Assembly: GCA_019843655.1 (NCBI GenBank)
Contig: JACDQD010000005.1
Coordinates: 9,079,575-9,143,574 of the forward strand
Reading direction: 5' to 3'
Origin: Lethocerus indicus
Taxonomy: Eukaryota > Arthropoda > Insecta > Hemiptera > Belostomatidae
DNA length: 64,000 nt
The number at the start of each line of letters is the position of its first letter. Positions within the stretch are counted from its first letter, which is position 1. Shown here piece after piece: positions 54,801-64,000 of the stretch. The notes beneath the pieces were generated by a model. That model searched no databases. It was given only the letters and a program-made list of their open reading frames with translations, and was not told the origin of the DNA. The position numbers were made by a program, and so were the translations under genes.

Positions 54801-56303
54801 ATAAATCGATATATCGAATACACCCTATAACCTCGGGGGCCCCTACAGTAAACTTTAACCGGAGTATAGGAGTATTTATATACTCCGGAGTTTAGGAGTA
54901 TATAAATTTATATAACCGGAGTATAGGAGTATATATTGCCTCTATCGTAATAATTAAGTATATAAATTGTAGGCCAGAACCTATGTACGAACCATTATTT
55001 GTACATCGTTTTTTCGATGTCATATTTGTACCCGTAGAAAATAAAGTTATCTGTCTCTTGTATCTCGGTGGCCGTCCAGCCGGAGGTATCGAACCGAGTG
55101 GCCGGAGAGGGCTACCGCCTCGGTACCGCTTCGATACCACACGGGAGGTTATAAAGGGGTTTCTAGTTTGGAAACTGACCCGGTGGCGAGGGCTGGATCC
55201 TGGACCAAGTGAGAGCTACCAGGAGGCAGATAATGGGTATCCAGTAGGCGACCACTGTGGACGGTGTCGTCTTCGTGGCGCGCTCGACCAGCGGGTTGTC
55301 GAACAGCACCATCGGCCTGTCCACGGGCTCCTCCACCCAATTCTGGTACCTCTTGCCCAGCTTGCCCACCTGCCATACCATCGGAAGCGACCAGTCCACC
55401 TCCTGCTCATCCTCCTGGCAACAAACAAAAACATCTCCCTCAATTCACAGTTTCGGACTTATTTATGCAGAACTGTGTCGCGTTCTGCTCTCAACTCTTA
55501 AATATATTTTTCAGAATATTCTATTGCCCTTTTTCGGCCGCCGGCAGAAAGGAGCTACAAGCGCCGGAGCTGAACGCTCCCCCGGTCAAACCCCAGAATA
55601 TCCTGGCCGCGGTACTTCACTGCACGCTACGCGACGCCGATCGTCAGCGAGAGTACCCCGGCGGAGAACCAAAGCCGCTTGAATGTTTTCGGACGAAAAC
55701 ATTTTTCTCCCGATATTTATTCCGATTATAAGGATATTTATAAATAAAGAGTATTCCGGGGTAATGATGCAAAACAAAATACTATCAGTGCGTGTCCAGA
55801 GCCAGATACTTGTGCAAAACGGTTGGCCGAAATACCTCAGTGGCATCTTGGGGAGGGCCACTATAGTGGCCCGTAGTACCTCAGTGGCATCTTATGGAAG
55901 GCCACTATAGTGGCTCGTAGTAGCGAAAGGGTTAAATAGCGGCCATGTGAGAGGCAGCTAGTTTACTTTTATTGTTCGATAACACGCGACAGGGCCGGTG
56001 CACGGTTGGCACCAGTGCAGAAATAATTTCAACCCAAGAAGAATGTCGACAGGATATACATACGTCGGTGGAGTACTGCCTCATGAGGGCGTAGGCGGCG
56101 GCCGAATGGTTCCACCTGTGCATCGTCCTGGAGACGTCCCTGTTCCTGAACCTGCGCAGTGTCTGACTGCCGCCGGGGTGGTACCTTCCGAACCCCTTGC
56201 CCAGCCTGTACCAGGTGCCCCTGTACTTCACACTGTCACCCTTCTCCTTCCTACCGTTCGGCCCGACACAGCTACTCTCGTCGACGTTACACTCGTCGGT
56301 CAT
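51807..56303 (-). CDS. FA2H: Fatty acid 2-hydroxylase
   Basis: Adds the 2-hydroxyl to fatty acids for hydroxy-sphingolipids in the ER membrane. It consists of a cytochrome b5 domain followed by a di-iron hydroxylase. Six exons on the minus strand: 56064-56303, 55180-55414, 54182-54342, 53532-53664, 52411-52530 and 51807-51916. Phases agree and give 332 residues, somewhat shorter than the mammalian 372. The b5 domain (to residue about 80) keeps HPGG and the second haem His in WNHSAAAY. Then [55 protein letters not shown] and [16 protein letters not shown] hold the histidine clusters of the hydroxylase. The extreme C-terminus is acidic (CEDEEES). Start chosen at 56303; a piggyBac relic begins 24 bases further upstream. 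Introns 1 and 3 carry inverted repeats. Confidence 0.95.
52150..52370 (+). pseudogene. Mariner C-terminal remnant, diverged
   Basis: In FA2H intron 5. Reads FKRGIENLP, then three stop codons where the other copy has EKW, then QRVVDNIG. It is the same fragment as at 24340-24520, in opposite orientation, with the same flanking TGAATTCCAAAGTCAAAATG. Confidence 0.7.
52763..53170. mobile_element. Hairpin MITE family A, long copy
   Basis: In FA2H intron 4. TTCGTGCGTTTCTGTGCCTC at the left; CCGCTACTGAAGACGGCGAG, CGGCCGAAACCGGTCTAGCG, ACAGAAACACACGAAACC at the right. The internal C-rich segment is shared with 2280-2345. Confidence 0.75.
53369..53496. mobile_element. Hairpin MITE family A, short copy
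   Basis: TCTCTGTCTCCTTTCGCCAG at the left; ACACGAAATCTACGGTATTC and CTCGCAGACCGCAAAACGGG at the right. Its right end is within 50 bases of FA2H exon 4. Confidence 0.7.
53745..54160. repeat. Inverted-repeat arm in FA2H intron 3
   Basis: Reverse complement of most of 55498-55935. Shared text includes GGGCCACTATAGTGGCTC (three times here), CATTCAAGCGGCTT, TTTGACCGGGGGAGCGT and GGGCAATAGAATATTCTGA. Confidence 0.85.
54399..54858. mobile_element. Palindromic TTAA-type MITE, copy 1
   Basis: Long terminal inverted repeats: TTTACTGTAGGGGCCCC at the left and GGGGCCCCTACAGTAAA at the right, with GTCGATATATCGATATA and GGCTGACGCTGGTTGACGAC-type blocks mirrored inside. The right end is TTAA. It lies in FA2H intron 2. 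Confidence 0.75.
55498..55935. mobile_element. TTAA-bounded element in FA2H intron 1
   Basis: Bounded by TTAA at 55498 and 55932. The right end reads inward as TTAACCCTTTCGCTAC, the style of piggyBac ends. It is the mate of the intron 3 arm. Confidence 0.55.
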
Positions 56304-56327
56304 CTCGCCTAGAAATTAAACCTAATC

Positions 56328-57235
56328 TTAACATTAAACGTACCGGCATTTTTCTATACCAAATCTTACCATAGGGGGTCATAAGGAAATAATTGGCAAC
56401 AGCATTTCTAATATCGTATAAAATAATTAAACGCATATTTTATTGCTATAAACAAAACAATCAACTAATTACATCTTTTATATGTAATGGGTTTCTCCTT
56501 CGTACATTTCCCGCAAACAAATTTTTTAGAAATTATGCAAGTTTGTGTTGTTTTATTGCCTGCGCAAAATCTTATTTGACATTTTTTCCTGGAGTGTGGT
56601 GAATTATTATTGGAGCTGCTTGATATTCCTTCTCGTCGGTTTTCCTTTTCTTCTTCGCAAAATTCGAGGTAGTCTGTAACAAGCTCGTCTGCTAATTGTA
56701 ACAGGAAGCGTTGCCTTGATAGCTTCAACCCAGTTTTTTCCTAATAGAGTATCCACGAATTGATTCCAGCCAAATCAAAAATATTGAAAAATACCCGCAC
56801 GGGCCATCTGTTGCACTTCGATTTGACGCTGTACTTTCGCGCCATTTGGTCAATTATATCGACGCCAAATTTGGTTTTATTATAGTATGTAATTGTTTCG
56901 CCGAAACCGAACAAATATATCAGGTTCAGATAAATGAATCCTTTACTTGAGAAGCGTATCTGAGTTTAGAACTAAGGTTCCAGTTGGAGAACTGCCGAAA
57001 AATACGTAAACTTCGTATGGGGTCAAATGACCCCTCGTGGTACGTAAGGTAGGTAAAGAATTGTTGTCGGTAAAAAATAAGCTACGAGAAAAACGGAAAG
57101 CGAGACATTGAATAATCGGACGAATTTACAGAAAGTCAAATGACCGACAAAAATAACAATAAACGTACCGGAGCAGAATTTAAAGTAAATTTTCAAAAGG
57201 GGTCATTTGACCCCGCTTGGTACGTTTAGTGTTAA
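56328..57235 (-). mobile_element. Deleted piggyBac element with transposase remnant
   Basis: Ends are inverted repeats TTAACATTAAACGTACC (56328) and GGTACGTTTAGTGTTAA (57219-57235), one mismatch in 17, each starting with the piggyBac target TTAA. The minus strand encodes the transposase C-terminus: YYNKTKFGVDIIDQMARKYS, then VRVFFNIFDLAGINSWILY, an in-frame TAG, KLSRQRFLLQLADELV, and the Cys-rich end with CQIRFCAGNK, CIISKKFVCGKC and CTK. Upstream coding text continues weakly. At 908 bases with an internal stop it is dead. The palindrome GGGGTCATTTGACCCC at 57199 recurs at 57019 with one change. It starts 24 bases above the FA2H ATG. Confidence 0.88.
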
Positions 57236-57278
57236 AAATATATTGCAAACTTTGGCGAAAATAATTTGTATCTGTGTA

Positions 57279-57430
57279 CCGTAGATTTCGTGTGTTTCCG
57301 TCTCCTCTCACCGGTTTGGCCTTTCGCCAGAGAGTGCGGTGAGGACGCCCAAAACACATCCGAAGTGACTGACGCCGCTACTGAAGTCGGCGAGCGGCCG
57401 AAACCTACGATATTCCAACAGGTATTCTAA
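57279..57430. mobile_element. Hairpin MITE family A, short copy
   Basis: GTAGATTTCGTGTGTTTCCG at the left; CCGCTACTGAAGTCGGCGAG, CTACGATATTCC and AACAGGTATTCTAAACTG at the right. Confidence 0.7.
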
Positions 57431-59230
57431 ACTGAGCGTCTCGGGCCCAGAGATCGATCCCTTCTGGGTTTTCGCATATTAAATCGTTCGTTGCCTCTGC
57501 CGGAGTACTTCCGGCGGCAAGTTCCCCGCCCCGTAAAAATGGGTCGACAGATGAGACAACTGATAGCAGATATTTCAGATATGAAACCGTAAATTTTGTC
57601 GCTGCTTCCGCCGGTGGAGAGATAGCGTTGGAAATTGGCGACGAGCCAGGGAAGACCGGGCCGTATTGCTCCGGTGTTGTGTAACACATTGCGCAATCTC
57701 GTTTGTATCGTAAATTTAAAACTCAATTTAAATTTTATTCTTTTAAATTTAATTTTATTTTAACCCTATACGGGCCCGTGTAACTTTCTGGTCACGTTTC
57801 AATTTATCGAGATTTTACCATATAATTACAGCTTTTTCGTGAGATGGCGCATAAATCTTAATCCTATAACGTTGTCCAGACAACCGATATCAGTATAAAC
57901 TTCTTTTTCATTCGCATATATAGGATTATAATTGCCGAGTTTTCGTTCCCCCAATTTTTTTGGATTTAAAATAAAAACTCGGCCCGTAGAGGATTAATTT
58001 AAATTTTATTTTCTCTTTGTTCCCCTCTGAGGGGACATTAAAATTTATTAGTGATTACGGGGAATTAAGGTATTTCTGCGCAACTTTTTGAGACGTGCAT
58101 GTTTCCCCGATGTTTTCTCTTTGAAATGGCACAAGACATCGAATCAAAATATAGTAAAATTACTAAGATATATTAAAGAAATGACAGCTTTGTGAGAGAG
58201 CGTGAGAAGCGTGCTCACGGCGGTCCGAGCACTTGTCGGCGCCACTTGAAAAGAGCGATAAGGAGAGTTTATAGAAGAAAGGTCGGTATGCCAGCGAGCG
58301 TACCTAGCACACTGTATAGTGAAATTTATAAATAGAAATAAACAAGTCTGAAACTGGAGGAGAGATTTTCAAAGTTGAGCTCAGTCCGGTGATTCTTCTC
58401 TCGGTAAATAAGTTGTTTTGGTAAATATCATTTAGTAACAGATTTAGTAATAACAATTAGAAATTTTCCACCCGCGTATTTATTCATTTTGTTTTATTAG
58501 AACAATGGCAAAACGTTCAAACAGGATTGAGTCTCACGATACAAATAGGAAGTGAAGATGAGCTCCAGGCAGACGTTTATACAGATACGTTAGAAAGACA
58601 AAATCTAGGGGTTCTCTATTTTGTTTGAGTTGTTTTATTGGGTCGACTCTCGTGTCTCTCCGCAGGCAGAGCTGTTGTGCCGTTTTTGTGGACCGATAGT
58701 CGGACTTTTCGGTCTGGAACTCTGTCGAGAGTCGCGTACGCCTATCGCATTTATTGTTGTCCGCGGGTGATATTAAAACTAAGGCCGAGTACTTACAGCG
58801 TTTGTTTGTGTTCTTGCCGGTCGGAGGTGTTGAGGAGATGTGTGGGGCGTATCGGGCCACTCCAAGCCGGGGCCGATATCGCCGGCTGCACATCTCCACC
58901 GTCCGCTTCCGGCCTCCGTTCACGCGAAACTTAGTCCCAAACCAACAACTACCAACTGGAGAAATCATATCAGTAACAAGAGGGCGTTACCAATATAAGC
59001 CACAAATAGAACTACAACCATGGTAGTTGGTAATCGCTAATACACGCTGCGGATTTCATAAAACCGACGACTTAGTTCTTTCCTTTTAACTGTTTTTAAT
59101 TGTACAATCGACATCGTGTATTGTATGGTTCACCCAAAGAATCGACTTGAACAGTAAACCAGGGCCATACCGTACTCCTTCCCATATTTTTCTCTTACAC
59201 ATATTCTTTTTATTAAATGCATTTCCTTAC
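57431..59230. other. No gene recognised
   Basis: 58190-58480 has promoter-like or LTR-like text (a TTATAAATAGAAATAAACA box, then CAGTCCGGTG). A short open frame follows at 58505. A 144-codon minus frame at 58534-58968 matches nothing I know and lacks splice or codon support. Confidence 0.4.
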
Positions 59231-59235
59231 CTGGG

Positions 59236-59551
59236 TTAACATTTACTGTAGGGGCCCCGGAGGTTATCGGGTGTATTCGATATATCGATTTATACGGGTG
59301 AATCGATGTCGTCAACCAGCGTCAGCCATTGTTTTCACATTGCGTACCTTTATTAATGCGTCCGACGGGTTATTTTATTTTTATTAAAAAAAATTTTACT
59401 TTCCCTTCACTAAAATAAAATAACCCTTAATAAAAAGGTACACGATGTGAAAACAACAATGGCTGAACAAGTTGACGACATCGATTCACCCGTACATATC
59501 GATATATCGACTACACCCGATAACATCCGGGGCCCCTACAGTAAATGTTAA
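59236..59551. mobile_element. Palindromic TTAA-type MITE, copy 2
   Basis: TTAACATTTACTGTAGGGGC at the left mirrors GCCCCTACAGTAAATGTTAA at the right. Both TTAA ends are intact. The inner repeats (AATCGATGTCGTCAAC and mate) match the copy at 54399-54858. It has no coding capacity. Confidence 0.85.
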
Positions 59552-62229
59552 CCCCTTACCTGTTACTTATAACCAGGTATATAACTCCGCTTGTGACGTC
59601 AATTGCATCGTCTCTTAATTCTTCAAATTGAGACGTCTACAATGACTCTTGGGCAATTAACGATGACGTGAAAACACGATAAGTAGAACACTTCAGTTTA
59701 ACATACCTGTTTTGTGGTCGGCGAGGGGTTGGAATACACGTAGATTTCGTGTTTCTGTCTCCTCTCGCCGGTTTGGTCTTTTACTTGTCTTCTTTGTGAT
59801 GAGGGGGGGGTGGGATTTTTGTTCATGGGCTTAAGTCTATGTCGGTCAAAAAGAGGTATTAGTAATCCTACTTTAGTAAGATGGCGAGCAGCCGAAACCG
59901 GTCTAGCAAAAGACCAAACGGGCGAGAGGAGAAACACGAAATCTACGGTAAAAAAACTTTCCTTCATCGTTTTGGTTGAATGAGCGTCCATTTTCGATCA
60001 TCCGGCCATACAGGTGAACCACTACATACAGAGGGGAGGTCGAAATATTTAAGTAAAAATAATTTCGTTTATTTTACTTTAGTTTTGTTTTAAACTGGAA
60101 AATATATAAATTATATATACCGAATATATAAATTTTGAGAATACAGCACTTAACAAATTATGCAAACAATAATGTTTGGAGCAGAAATATTCAGACAAAT
60201 TAAACAGTGATAACAAGGTTGGGAGCACTGATTCAGGTACATGTATAACATAAAATTGAAGGAACTAATATTTCAATCTCGACTAACTCAAATAAATTAA
60301 TTTCCGGAAGATTATTCCGTGCTATTCCTAAAAAACATATGTAATTGTTTTAAAATGTTCGTTTTTTTATACCAGTAATAAATATGAAATGGCTAATCCA
60401 TAGGGTCATTCTAGATCAACGACACATGTATAAGATAAAACATTTTCTTTTCTGTATACAGAACAAAGTAAATTAAATCAACCATCAAATTGTTAGTTTT
60501 TTTGTAAACACAATAGCATTATCGGTTGTCTGGCAAAATAAAAAAGAAAAAGTTTTGGTAAATAATCAACAATTAAAATATTTTTCTTTCCAATATATAT
60601 ATAAATACATATACATTTTACATATACATATATGCATATATATCCTCAAATGCATTGATTAGATAATTTAAATTCAAAACTCTTCAATGCCGTCTTTGTA
60701 CTCGTTTCATTTACTCAAAAAACCATAATATTTAATATGGTCAGGAGAGCCGGAATACTGTTACAAATTATAAATTGAACGGAAACAGATATAACATATA
60801 TATAAATAAAAAAAGAATTCTTAGAAAAATATTTATTACATTCTAAAACGGTACTGCATATTATCATTTGAACTGTTTTAGTGTACGGCGTACAAATGAT
60901 GCAGTGCTCGATTTGTTTTGAAATACTCCGATAACTATCGAATTGATAATATAAAAATTGTGCACAGCAGCCTAACAATCAGCCAAAACGAAGAAACTTA
61001 GAAAACATGGTTAAATTAAAAAAAAGAAATAAGAAATGTCTTTCACCTGAGGGAAAATTTCTTTTCGAATGAAGCGAACGAACAAAAAAACAAACAATAA
61101 ATGGCTATTTATCGGAATGATGCAGGGAATATAGTTTTGTCCACTCTTTAAATACAACGTAATAAACGATTCATTCCATATCTTTTTTTTTCTCTCTGAG
61201 CCAAGTCATTCATCAGACCTGACCTATGTGTCTTTTTTGGATGAACATTTTTGGTGGAACTAAGATAGATACGACACATTTTCTAAAATAAACCGCCGAT
61301 ACAAAATCCTGTGCTCCCCATTCATCCTGAAAACTAACGGTCTCATGAATGACAGCTGGCCCGACATCTGACCAAGAAACGCGGCAACAATTATAAGATA
61401 TATAACATTTGAAATATTCTAGGCTTTTGTTTTCCTCTTCATACCGTATAATACATAATTTAACTGTTACGCACAGAGCTACAATTTTTAAAAGTTTAAA
61501 ATTTTGGTTTTTAAAACTTGTCTCCTCTACGGTCGTATTTTTAATTCCTTTCGTTCTTCTCCTCCTTTTTTATAATATAGTACAACGGAAACTTGTCCTT
61601 TATTTACACAAAATATGGAATAGACCGGGTTTCGGTTCGCGATTAAATACAGAATATACAACGTCGTAGTCCGCACACGGCCTCTACTACTTCTACTACC
61701 CCTTCAACTGGTAAACTTCACTCGATTGGCTTTTTTTTTAAATTTTAATTCACCCCACGCAAGTCCAAAAACTGATAATCAGCCCATATATATTTTTTTT
61801 TTAATAAACTATACACAGTCTTCACAATTACCCCGTTTTAAAATATCACAATCAATATTTATAAATATAAATTATACATCTTTTTTTTCTTCAAAATTTC
61901 AATATTTAACACTTAGCTACCTACAGCTAGAGACATATACATTCACTATGTATTCGATATATTCTTTTTTAATAATACTTTTTCTGTTGTAACCATAAAT
62001 TAAAAAAAATATAATAAAATAACCGGGAAATAAAGATAATACAGGCAGGCGGGAGGTCATACAGACAATGGATAATTTTTTCTTGCCTAAATAACGGTCG
62101 TTATTATAATTATTATCATAGTCGTCGTCATCGTCACATCCATTTTTATAACAATATGTACAAAACGCAAAATAACAAATAATTAAAAAGGAAAAAAGGC
62201 CGAAAACAAATGGAGAAGTAGTGTCGGTG
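59552..62229. other. Downstream of the misshapen-type kinase: 3' UTR or spacer
   Basis: A-rich on the plus strand, so T-rich on the transcribed minus strand, with several TTTATT sequences (poly(A) hexamers on the minus strand). The kinase 3' UTR should occupy the right part. I cannot fix its end. Confidence 0.45.
59696..59950. mobile_element. Hairpin MITE family A
   Basis: CAGTTTAACATACCTGTTTT terminus; GATGGCGAGCAGCCGAAACC, CAAACGGGCGAGAGGAG and CGAAATCTACGGTA at the right. Confidence 0.78.
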
Positions 62230-63942
62230 TTAGTAACTGGCCTCGTGCCCGGCCAGGATGTGGAGGTCGGCTCCTGAATCTTCGGGCGGCGGAGATGCAG
62301 CGCCGCCTCCACTCCTCAGACTATGAGATTCCAGCATCACCACTCTGAAAATATTATAATCATTTTTTTAAACTTTGGAACACTAGTTTGAACAGTTTAA
62401 CATACCTGTTCTGTGGTCTGCGAGGGGTTGGAATACTGTAGATTTCGTGCGTTTCCATCTCCTCTCGCCGGTTCGGTCTTTTGCTAAACCGGTTTTGGCC
62501 ACTTGCCATCTTCAGTAGCAGTGCTAGTCACTATTTGCGCTTTGGACGCTTTTTAGGCATTCTTGCTGCACTGTCACTGTCACGTGTACTGTGGTGGTTG
62601 ACTGTTTGACTTGTGTATATATACGTGTCCCATTATTTTGTTTTGGGGGGTGTTGTTTGTCTTCTTTGTGTTAAGGTGGGGGAGGTCCTTAAGTAGGATT
62701 AGCAGGGCAAATATGGTGTCGCTTCGGGAATTTATCTTTTCATTAATAAAATTGTTTTGTTTGCATTTGAAAATCTCCATACTCTCTATTACACCTGTTT
62801 GGGGATACCATAGTTCTCTCGATCTCAAATACCTTATCCGTCGTTATCCTGTCTTTCGTGTCACTGCTGAACTGTGTCAGTTCCAACAAAATACCTGCTG
62901 TGGAAAAGGCAGGAGACACACAAGATTGAGAGAACCATGACATTTTCAAATTTAATTTTCCCCAGTCGTCTATTCATCAATTTTTGGTTTACGCTCAATT
63001 CCCTAGAATAAAAAAAATTGTTTGTTGTGTTTTGGTTGTGCGGTTACAATCGAATGACAGAGTATACAGTACCAGTACTCAAAAAACAACTACTTGTCCA
63101 TAAAGCATTATTCAGAAATGCCCCAGTTTCAGAAAGGATTTATACAAGTCGATAGAGATGACTCCACCATAAAAACCAAAGTGTAAACCAAAGGCCGTAC
63201 AAATATAAGTAAAAAATGCTCTAAAAACATATCAGATTTCAAGCTATGAATTCATTTTAAATTCATATAGATTTCAAGAGTTTGGACAAGAACTAATGAC
63301 TACAGCCAGTTTAAAAAAGTAATTTGAACAAAGGTAACAACAAACAAAAATCATCGGTAAACCATTTTCCCGTATCTTTTTTTCAAGTGCCATTTGTAAA
63401 GAAGCAACAAGTGCTGTCGAGCCCCCTTGAATTGAACCAGACAGGAGACAAAAAAACATTACAAACATTACAAGAGCTGTTACAAAGCCTCCGATACAAC
63501 AACAACAACAACAAATTATTCTTCTCAAAATCAAAAACAATCGCAGTACAAAATTAAAGTTTCTGCCAAAACATGGAAAGAAAACACGGTTTATAATTTC
63601 GTCTACCGCTTACCTTAAGTTCTTATTTTGTTCTACATTATCGACACCCGTATATTTTGGGAATGACATTCTGAAAAAACAAATAAGGGAAGGAATAAAT
63701 ATTGAAAAAAAAAGAAAGAGAAATAGTTTTGTCCGGAGATGAGCTGTGTCCGCTGCTTATATAAAATGAAATGAGGAAAGTATTTAGAAAATTATTGGCC
63801 GAAACGCCGACTTACTTGTCAGAGCCGAGAAGCCTGTAGACGCGACTCTTGTCTATGATCTCCTGGGTCACTTCGCCATTCTTCAGGCTCCTGCCCTGGA
63901 CACCGTGCTTGTGAAACGCCAGCACGCTGTCCGGCAAGCAAA
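62230..63942 (-). CDS. msn: Misshapen/MAP4K4-TNIK-type kinase, last exons (C-terminal citron-homology domain)
   Basis: Ste20-family GCK-IV kinases link to Rap/Rab and JNK signalling. Their C-terminal CNH domain binds partners. Three minus-strand exons: 63816-63942, 63614-63670 and 62230-62344. The first reads [38 protein letters not shown], the last [14 protein letters not shown] and [13 protein letters not shown] then stop, which matches the conserved family end (a GSDR-VVVLES core and an ILAGHE-x-SY terminus). The middle exon is 57 bases and phase-symmetric. It adds 19 residues between GSDK and VVMLES, at a point where the known proteins are continuous, so it may be optional. The rest of the gene (kinase domain, linker, most of CNH) lies to the right of the window. 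A long family A element sits in the last intron. Confidence 0.87.
62393..62950. mobile_element. Hairpin MITE family A, longest copy
   Basis: In the last intron of the kinase gene. Starts CAGTTTAACATACCTGTTC, passes the full arm with CGCCGGTTCGGTCTTTTGC, then a GGGGGGTGTTGTTTGTC block and a GGATTAGCAGGGCAAATATG block related to 28895 and 30500. The right arm is missing or diverged. Confidence 0.65.
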
Positions 63943-64000
63943 CTGAAATTTATTTTCAAGTAAGTAACGGTAATAGAGCTGTTTTTTTGTCATTTTTCAG

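Noticed and set aside
58534..58968. 144-codon minus-strand frame, possible retroelement
   Set aside because: No reverse transcriptase, protease or integrase motif visible.

Overview
The window is nuclear DNA from an arthropod, most likely an insect. It carries spliced genes with GT-AG introns, an AT-rich background, many (AT)n microsatellites, mariner and piggyBac remnants, and more than twenty copies of one hairpin-forming repeat. The species cannot be named from the sequence. I rebuilt five complete genes exon by exon by matching splice sites, intron phase and the protein families I know. Two more genes run off the window or are seen only in part, one complete-looking gene is unrecognised, and one exon is very tentative.

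Left third (1-20 kb): the first coding exon of the E3 ubiquitin ligase Cbl lies on the minus strand (6550-7235). Everything to its left is its first intron. From 7.2 to 20.3 kb I find no firm gene, only one weak exon candidate at 9.45 kb, microsatellites, two degenerate short-period arrays and hairpin repeats.

Middle (20-40 kb), the gene-dense part: a secreted Reelin-domain protein (+, 20309-22762); CCDC25 (+, 24704-27702), which ends tail to tail with QTRT1, the catalytic subunit of queuine tRNA-ribosyltransferase (-, 28450-33949); and DOLPP1, dolichyldiphosphatase (+, 33987-39841). The QTRT1 and DOLPP1 start codons stand head to head with only 37 bases between them.

Right part (40-64 kb): 39.8-46.9 kb is gene-poor and T-rich. 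An unrecognised small Ser-rich, basic-tailed protein (-, about 46905-49228) has its last exon in two full tandem copies plus a third partial one. Fatty acid 2-hydroxylase FA2H (-, 51807-56303) has a TTAA-bounded piggyBac relic 24 bases upstream of its start codon, and inverted repeats flank its exons 2 and 3. The last three exons of a misshapen/MAP4K4-type kinase (citron-homology end, -) close the window.

The genes are mostly unrelated housekeeping functions: ubiquitin signalling, extracellular or immune, tRNA modification, dolichol recycling, sphingolipid hydroxylation and GCK kinase signalling. The most unusual structure is non-coding. Two large palindromic (foldback) elements, one between the Reelin-domain gene and CCDC25 and one between the unknown gene and FA2H, each carry clustered motifs that resemble the CTCF insulator core, in opposing orientations around a shared centre. 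They are candidate transposon-spread boundary elements.
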